Position numbers and translations under genes: made by a program | Notes under the pieces: generated by a model | Told to the model about the DNA's origin: nothing | What the model saw: only the letters and a program-made list of their open reading frames with translations | Database searches by the model: none | Origin: Candidatus Nitrosopelagicus sp. | Lineage (GTDB): Archaea; Thermoproteota; Nitrososphaeria; Nitrososphaerales; Nitrosopumilaceae | Length of the DNA stretch: 6,092 bases | Assembly (NCBI GenBank): GCA_018691945.1 | Contig: JABHJJ010000061.1 | Span: forward strand, 1-6,092 | Direction of reading: 5' to 3' | Shown here: one piece after another, positions 1 to 3,108 of the stretch | Layout of the letters: each line of letters begins with the position of its first letter | Numbering within the stretch: the stretch's first letter is position 1

Positions 1-63
1 AAAATTGAAATAGATCCTAATGGATATGTCTCAGGAAAATTAAATATTATTTTTGAAAATTAG
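1..63 (+). CDS. 3' end of an unidentified protein gene (partial)
   Basis: Frame 1 is open from the first base and ends at a TAG stop at 61-63, giving 20 residues that begin KIEIDPNGYVSG and end NIIFEN. The start lies outside the window. The composition (alternating hydrophobic and polar residues, one Gly-Tyr turn) looks like the end of a beta-rich protein, but 20 residues are too few to name a family. The gene is convergent with the PEFG gene to its right: the two stop codons share bases 61-62, so there is no intergenic space. The frame is short and could be open by chance in AT-rich DNA; its plausible composition and its exact abutment with the neighbouring stop argue modestly that it is real. 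Confidence 0.5.
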   Translation, partial: KIEIDPNGYVSGKLNIIFEN

Positions 64-178
64 ATTCTTGGCATAATGCTTAATCTTGATTTTGCAGATA
101 CTGCAATTATTGAAACAATTGCTACTGCAAGAACAATCATGGCAATGGTGCCAAATTCTGGAACAACATGTGTGCCTA
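58..178. repeat. Direct repeat copy A: PEFG-tail cassette
   Basis: These 121 bases match 963-1083 at 119 positions, in the same orientation, 905 bases apart. The mismatches are at 144 and 147; both fall in third codon positions on the minus strand and are silent (ATT/ATA for Ile, ACC/ACT for Thr). The match covers the last 38 codons, the stop codon and two bases beyond it. It stops abruptly at the codon before GTHVVPEFG. Such near-identity next to diverged sequence suggests recent duplication or gene conversion. Confidence 0.9.
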
Positions 179-899
179 TGATCCTTATTGTCTCATCTCC
201 ATCTTTGACAGGTATACTCATGGCACGATGACTATCATCAGCTTTTATCTTTATGTAGTCAGTTTGAGTTGGAATATCTGAGTCTTTTTCATATATTGAA
301 ACTATGAAATCTATATCCTGTCCTGCATTTGATAATGAATCTATGCTTTCTCTTGACAAGTTTATATCTAAAATTCCATCTGATTCTGTTAGAATATCAA
401 TCTCTAATGAAAGATCATTCTGAATTAATTCCATATTTGTCACAACTCCTCCTTTCATTGTATATGGCACATCAAATGTACCTGCACCTGGAATTTTAAC
501 TTCAAAGGTTGATAGATATTCTCCAGAAGTATCTTTAAAAAAACTAATAATTAATTCCGTTGATGCATCCCCTCCGTAATTAGCTCTGATTATCACATTT
601 CCTTCATTATGCCATTGTGGGCCTGCTGCAGTAAACGTATCTGTGAATTCTCCATCTTGTGAAACCCTAACTTGTGATACTTGAATTAAATTTTTCTCAA
701 AAAATATTTGTAATGATATAGGCATTCCAGGAATAACTTTTTCTACTGAACCAGTAATTGTGATAACATCTCCCTCTTGATATGCAGTATTATCTGCTAT
801 TAACACAATTTGTTGATTTGAAAGCATTTCCTCTTGTGCAAATGCTACTGGCATCATTATTGTTAATGACAATAAAATAAAAAAAACACTCTTGAGCAT
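60..899 (-). CDS. PEFG-CTERM secreted surface protein, paralogue 1
   Basis: A 279-residue exported protein, probably anchored or processed at the cell surface; its molecular function is unknown. Residues 1-21 form a signal peptide (K3, hydrophobic core, likely cleavage after AFA before Q22). An Ig-like beta domain follows at about 30-120, with YQEGDVITITG at 40-50, DGEF at 82-85 and RANYGG at 105-110. A second beta domain spans about 145-242. The C-terminus has VPEFG at 246-250, a hydrophobic helix at about 251-268 and a basic tail, AKSR onward. In Thaumarchaeota the PEFG-CTERM tail is known as a sorting signal paired with an archaeosortase-family enzyme, which is not in this window. There is one N-glycosylation sequon (N180-L-S). 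The ATG at 899 is the only reasonable start, because an in-frame TGA lies two codons upstream. The last 38 codons match paralogue 2 almost exactly in DNA, while the ectodomains are diverged. A TATA-like element about 25 bases upstream suggests a leaderless mRNA. Confidence 0.9.
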   Translation of the reverse strand: MLKSVFFILLSLTIMMPVAFAQEEMLSNQQIVLIADNTAYQEGDVITITGSVEKVIPGMPISLQIFFEKNLIQVSQVRVSQDGEFTDTFTAAGPQWHNEGNVIIRANYGGDASTELIISFFKDTSGEYLSTFEVKIPGAGTFDVPYTMKGGVVTNMELIQNDLSLEIDILTESDGILDINLSRESIDSLSNAGQDIDFIVSIYEKDSDIPTQTDYIKIKADDSHRAMSIPVKDGDETIRIIGTHVVPEFGTIAMIVLAVAIVSIIAVSAKSRLSIMPRI

Positions 900-908
900 T
901 AATCACGT

Positions 909-927
909 AATATACTATTGTATATTT
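909..927 (-). promoter_or_regulatory. Promoter of PEFG gene 1 (TATA-like element within an inverted repeat)
   Basis: On the minus strand the segment AGAAATATACA (plus 919-929) contains a TATA-like AAATATAC centred about 25 bases upstream of the ATG at 899. That is the spacing expected for archaeal TBP/TFB promoters driving a leaderless transcript. The same 11 bases occur upstream of PEFG gene 2. The element overlaps a perfect 7-base inverted repeat, AATATAC (909-915) and GTATATT (920-926), separated by TATT. That repeat could be an operator or a chance product of AT-rich DNA. No Shine-Dalgarno sequence is visible. Confidence 0.5.
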
Positions 928-935
928 CTCTTACT

Positions 936-954
936 AAAATAAAAAAGAAAAAAA
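936..954 (-). terminator. Probable T-tract terminator after PEFG gene 2
   Basis: Just beyond the TAA stop of the middle PEFG gene the minus strand reads T7-C-T6 (plus-strand A runs at 948-954 and 941-946), followed by a further T4 at 936-939. Archaeal polymerase is known to terminate at T-rich tracts without needing a hairpin. This supports separate transcription of PEFG genes 2 and 1. Confidence 0.55.
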
Positions 955-962
955 GTAGTTAG

Positions 963-1083
963 AATTAGATTCTTGGCATAATGCTTAATCTTGATTTTGC
1001 AGATACTGCAATTATTGAAACAATTGCTACTGCAAGAACAATCATGGCTATAGTGCCAAATTCTGGAACAACATGTGTGCCTA
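963..1083. repeat. Direct repeat copy B: PEFG-tail cassette
   Basis: Second copy of the 121-base repeat at 58-178, with two silent differences (1049 and 1052). It encodes the identical 38-residue end GTHVVPEFG...IMPRI of PEFG gene 2, plus its stop codon and two bases after it. Upstream of the GTH codons the two genes are no longer alignable at DNA level. Confidence 0.9.
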
Positions 1084-1774
1084 CAATCTCAATCTCAGTA
1101 GTATCTGCATCAAATGGAATTGTTACACTATTTCCATTTTGTTCTGCATCATCACTTTCTTCACCGTTTACTAGAACGAAGAATGAACCATCGTTAAATG
1201 GTGTGATAATATCATCTGGAAGTGCTATAGTCAATTCACTGCCATCTTCGGCATCATGAATTGTGATTAGTAAGGAATCATCGTTTGTTGATGTGATACT
1301 ATGTACCATTCCCCCACTAATGTTATAGTTGAGTTCGTTGGTCAAGTCAGCTGCTTCATATCCATGATGTTCTTCATGAGCTGAAGCACTTGTTCCTTTA
1401 ACTAGTCCACCTTCCAAGGTGACAAAAACTACATCGTTGATACCTGCATCACCGTATGTTGCTTTAATTTTGTATTCGCCGTCATATTTCATCAGAGGAC
1501 TTGCAGTGTTAATGCTGACTGAGAAACTTCCATCAGAAGAAGGAGTAATCTGTTCTATTGTTACTACTCCTGTGGATCCTGTTACAATAACTGTAACAGG
1601 TGTTCCAGTTCTCAAATCTCCAATTTGACCATCTACGATAATTGTAGATGCATGATCAAATGTGTCACCATTGACCTCTATATCTAGAGGTACGTCTGCA
1701 AAAGCCTGTGAAGCGGCTCCCATACTTCCTACTGCCATAACAGCCATCAAAAGTACGATTGATTGAACGTTCAT
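965..1774 (-). CDS. PEFG-CTERM secreted surface protein, paralogue 2 (very acidic, His cluster)
   Basis: A 269-residue exported protein; its function is not known. The signal peptide is 1-26, with likely cleavage after AFA before D27. An N-terminal Ig-like domain spans about 27-120 (DGSF at 81-84, KIKATYGD at 102-109). A linker carries HEEHH at 133-137. A second beta domain spans about 148-232 (LPDDII at 185-190, FFVLVNG at 198-204, TIPF at 218-221). VPEFG lies at 236-240, then a hydrophobic helix and a basic tail. The predicted exposed part (27-240) has 38 Asp/Glu against 5 Lys/Arg, far more acidic than paralogue 1. HEEHH could bind a metal ion, but that is inference. One sequon is present (N151-I-S). 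The ATG at 1774 is the only good start: upstream codons up to the in-frame TAA at 1802-1804 include no ATG, GTG or TTG. The second domain aligns with paralogue 3 more clearly than with paralogue 1, although the tail matches paralogue 1. Confidence 0.9.
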   Translation of the reverse strand: MNVQSIVLLMAVMAVGSMGAASQAFADVPLDIEVNGDTFDHASTIIVDGQIGDLRTGTPVTVIVTGSTGVVTIEQITPSSDGSFSVSINTASPLMKYDGEYKIKATYGDAGINDVVFVTLEGGLVKGTSASAHEEHHGYEAADLTNELNYNISGGMVHSITSTNDDSLLITIHDAEDGSELTIALPDDIITPFNDGSFFVLVNGEESDDAEQNGNSVTIPFDADTTEIEIVGTHVVPEFGTIAMIVLAVAIVSIIAVSAKSRLSIMPRI

Positions 1775-1779
1775 CTTAA

Positions 1780-1799
1780 AATCATTTTTTATAATGATT
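1780..1799. repeat. 7-base perfect inverted repeat upstream of PEFG gene 2
   Basis: AATCATT (1780-1786) and AATGATT (1793-1799) are exact reverse complements around the 6-base spacer TTTTAT. The repeat lies between the TATA-like element and the ATG of PEFG gene 2, across the expected transcription start. It could be a regulator site, a small mRNA hairpin, or part of the transcript end of PEFG gene 3. It could also arise by chance in such AT-rich sequence. Confidence 0.45.
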
Positions 1800-1804
1800 A
1801 TTTA

Positions 1805-1815
1805 TGTATATTTCT
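1805..1815 (-). promoter_or_regulatory. TATA-like promoter element of PEFG gene 2
   Basis: The minus strand reads AGAAATATACA, identical over 11 bases to the element upstream of PEFG gene 1. Its centre is about 36 bases before the ATG at 1774, which predicts a start site near 1784 and a leader of about 10 bases. No ribosome binding site is obvious. The whole gap between PEFG genes 2 and 3 is only 56 bases, so the promoter lies just behind the stop codon of gene 3. Confidence 0.45.
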
Positions 1816-1830
1816 AATTTTATCTCTGAA

Positions 1831-2676
1831 CTACATTTTTGGATAAAAAATCTGCTTATTCTTTGCTGAAATCATGACAATTACAGCGATAGATGTTACC
1901 AAAACTAATACCGCAATGGTACCAAATTCTGGAATCACAAATGTTCCTATGATCTCAATTTCTTCAGATCCATAAGAAAATGGGATTACAAAACTCCAAT
2001 TTTCCAAGTTAGATACTGCTTCATGATCTGTCTCAATTCCATCCACCAAAATGAAGAATCCTTCTTCATCAGTATCTATGACATCTTTTGGTAATGTAAT
2101 TCTTAATTCCCCATCACTATACGTTTCAATCTCAAAAATTAATGATTTCATTTCTGTATCCGGAGTAATTCGAATTATTTTGGCACCTGTTAACTCATAA
2201 CCTAATTCATAATCTTCTAACATTGTTGACTGTAAGTAATCATCATCTTCGGTTACTGAAAACTCTGGTACAACGTCTTGAACTCCTGCAGAAACCATTA
2301 CTCCATATTCAAATTGTGTTGTTGCTACCTCACTTGCATAATAATTTGCAATAATTGTGTAAGTCCCATCTTTTTCCCACAGTCCTCCTATCGATGTAGG
2401 AATTTCTCCATGAAACGTACCATCATCATTTACATCCAATTCGTCAATTGTAATTAGATTATTCACTGGATTAAAAACTCGTAAAGTAACTTTGAAATCA
2501 GTAACTTTACTCTCAACTAAACCCACTATCTGAATAGGCTCTCCTGCTGAATAAGACTCCTTTTCAGTTGTTATAGTTAATGATTGATTTTCTTGAGCAA
2601 ATGCCTCACCTGCAAAAAATGGCAATAAAATCAGGCTAGATACAATAATGACAGAAACCTCTTTTGATTTCAACAA
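1831..2676 (-). CDS. PEFG-CTERM secreted surface protein, paralogue 3
   Basis: A 281-residue exported protein; function unknown. The signal peptide is 1-27, with K3 and K5, and likely cleavage after AFA before Q28. The Ig-like domain spans about 30-125, with SYSAGEPIQIVG at 41-52, DGTF at 85-88, and W100 followed by KDGTYTIIANYY at 102-113. An acidic linker holds VVPEFS at 135-140, an echo of the sorting motif. The second beta domain spans about 156-243, with LPKDVID at 195-201, FFILVDG at 207-213 and VIPF at 230-233. IPEFG lies at 248-252, then a hydrophobic helix and a basic tail (AKNK). The tail is the same type as in paralogues 1 and 2 but diverged (IPEFG, KQIFYPKM). Sequons are N30-Q-S and N226-W-S. 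The frame starts with two TTG codons (2674-2676 and 2671-2673). There is no ATG before the signal peptide, and a TGA lies two codons upstream. The gene is divergent from rpoH. Confidence 0.88.
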   Translation of the reverse strand: MLKSKEVSVIIVSSLILLPFFAGEAFAQENQSLTITTEKESYSAGEPIQIVGLVESKVTDFKVTLRVFNPVNNLITIDELDVNDDGTFHGEIPTSIGGLWEKDGTYTIIANYYASEVATTQFEYGVMVSAGVQDVVPEFSVTEDDDYLQSTMLEDYELGYELTGAKIIRITPDTEMKSLIFEIETYSDGELRITLPKDVIDTDEEGFFILVDGIETDHEAVSNLENWSFVIPFSYGSEEIEIIGTFVIPEFGTIAVLVLVTSIAVIVMISAKNKQIFYPKM

Positions 2677-2694
2677 TTCTCAAATACTTGAATG

Positions 2695-2708
2695 ATATTT
2701 AACCGGTT
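2695..2708 (-). promoter_or_regulatory. Candidate promoter of PEFG gene 3
   Basis: On the minus strand the sequence AACCGGTTAAATAT combines an 8-base perfect palindrome, AACCGGTT (plus 2701-2708), with a TATA-like TTAAATAT (plus 2695-2702). The TATA centre is about 22 bases from the first TTG and about 25 from the second. This fits a leaderless mRNA beginning at or near the second TTG. The palindrome occupies the position of a TFB recognition element or an operator. The assignment rests on spacing only. Confidence 0.4.
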
Positions 2709-2723
2709 TGTGTAAAAAAAACC

Positions 2724-2768
2724 AATTAGAAAAGAAAAATTTTGGAATTTTTTGAAAAAATTCTAATT
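2724..2768. repeat. Nested inverted repeats in the rpoH upstream region
   Basis: The outer arms AATTAGAA (2724-2731) and TTCTAATT (2761-2768) are exact reverse complements. Within them lies a 19-base palindrome, GAATTTTTT-G-AAAAAATTC (2745-2763). Both end directly before the TATA-like element of rpoH, where an archaeal activator or a TFB contact would sit. Runs of A and T make chance symmetry easier, so a regulatory role is only possible. Confidence 0.4.
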
Positions 2769-2778
2769 AAATATATAT
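2767..2778 (+). promoter_or_regulatory. TATA-like promoter element of the rpoH-rpoB operon
   Basis: TTAAATATATAT is the strongest TATA-like sequence upstream of rpoH. With the usual archaeal spacing, transcription would start near 2800 and leave a leader of roughly 55 bases, which would include the G-rich ribosome binding site. A weaker alternative, TATAAC at 2824-2829, would give a nearly leaderless mRNA. Confidence 0.5.
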
Positions 2779-2842
2779 TGCGCTCATAAAGACTTTGTTC
2801 AGTTTGTATCAATACTTGTTTTCTATAACTAATGTTATGCAT

Positions 2843-2849
2843 GGGGGAT
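2843..2849 (+). promoter_or_regulatory. Ribosome binding site of rpoH
   Basis: GGGGGAT lies 7 bases before the ATG at 2857. It is the only G-rich stretch in an otherwise A/T leader and partly matches the archaeal GGAGGTGAT Shine-Dalgarno consensus. It supports the 2857 start and a leadered mRNA. It also lies inside two tiny open frames that begin at ATGs at 2832 and 2837. Confidence 0.5.
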
Positions 2850-2856
2850 TAAATTA

Positions 2857-3108
2857 ATGGCAACCAAGAAAAATCCAATTTTAGTACCCGATCACATTTA
2901 TGTCCCAAAACATGAAATCATGACAAAAAAAGAAGCTCAAAAAGTTTTAGATGAATTCAACTGTACCCCAACAGAATTACCATTAATCTTTGTAACCGAT
3001 CCTGCAATTCTTGGACTTGGAGTAAAACCTGGCGACATGATAAAAATCACAAGAAAAAGTGGAACCGCTGGAGAAAGCACCTATTATCGATATGTGGTGG
3101 AAATCTAA
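2857..3108 (+). CDS. rpoH: DNA-directed RNA polymerase subunit H (RpoH)
   Basis: An 83-residue small subunit of archaeal RNA polymerase, homologous to the C-terminal domain of eukaryotic Rpb5. It binds at the jaw of the enzyme near downstream DNA. Typical family features are visible: LVPDHIYVPKHE at 9-20, KKEAQKVLDEFN at 24-35, ELPLIFVTDPAI at 40-51, and the conserved end with KPGDMIKITRKSGTAGES (57-74) and YYRYVVEI (76-83). The length is normal for the archaeal subunit, which lacks the N-terminal Rpb5 domain. It is first in the operon; its TAA stop shares one base with the rpoB ATG (TAATG), so translation is probably coupled and subunit supply matched. Archaeal genomes commonly place rpoH directly before rpoB. 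Confidence 0.97.
   Translation: MATKKNPILVPDHIYVPKHEIMTKKEAQKVLDEFNCTPTELPLIFVTDPAILGLGVKPGDMIKITRKSGTAGESTYYRYVVEI
3096..3100 (+). promoter_or_regulatory. Ribosome binding site of rpoB inside rpoH
   Basis: GGTGG ends 7 bases before the rpoB ATG at 3108, within the last rpoH codons. It can pair with the CACC of the 16S rRNA 3' end, and together with the TAATG overlap it supports the chosen rpoB start. Confidence 0.45.

Noticed and set aside
58..1083. The 121-base direct repeats as a mobile element or integration site
   Set aside because: Both copies are coding for the same functional tail, with no transposase or integrase, no terminal inverted repeats and no tRNA nearby; the 844 bases between them contain parts of two normal genes.
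981..1259. Open plus-strand frame of 92 codons opposite PEFG gene 2
   Set aside because: It lies wholly antisense to a gene with signal peptide, domain homology and sorting tail; its first part is the antisense of the tail cassette and the rest is low-complexity Ser/Thr sequence.
1419..1628. Open plus-strand frame opposite the N-terminal half of PEFG gene 2
   Set aside because: Antisense shadow with no own promoter or ribosome binding site, within well-supported coding sequence.
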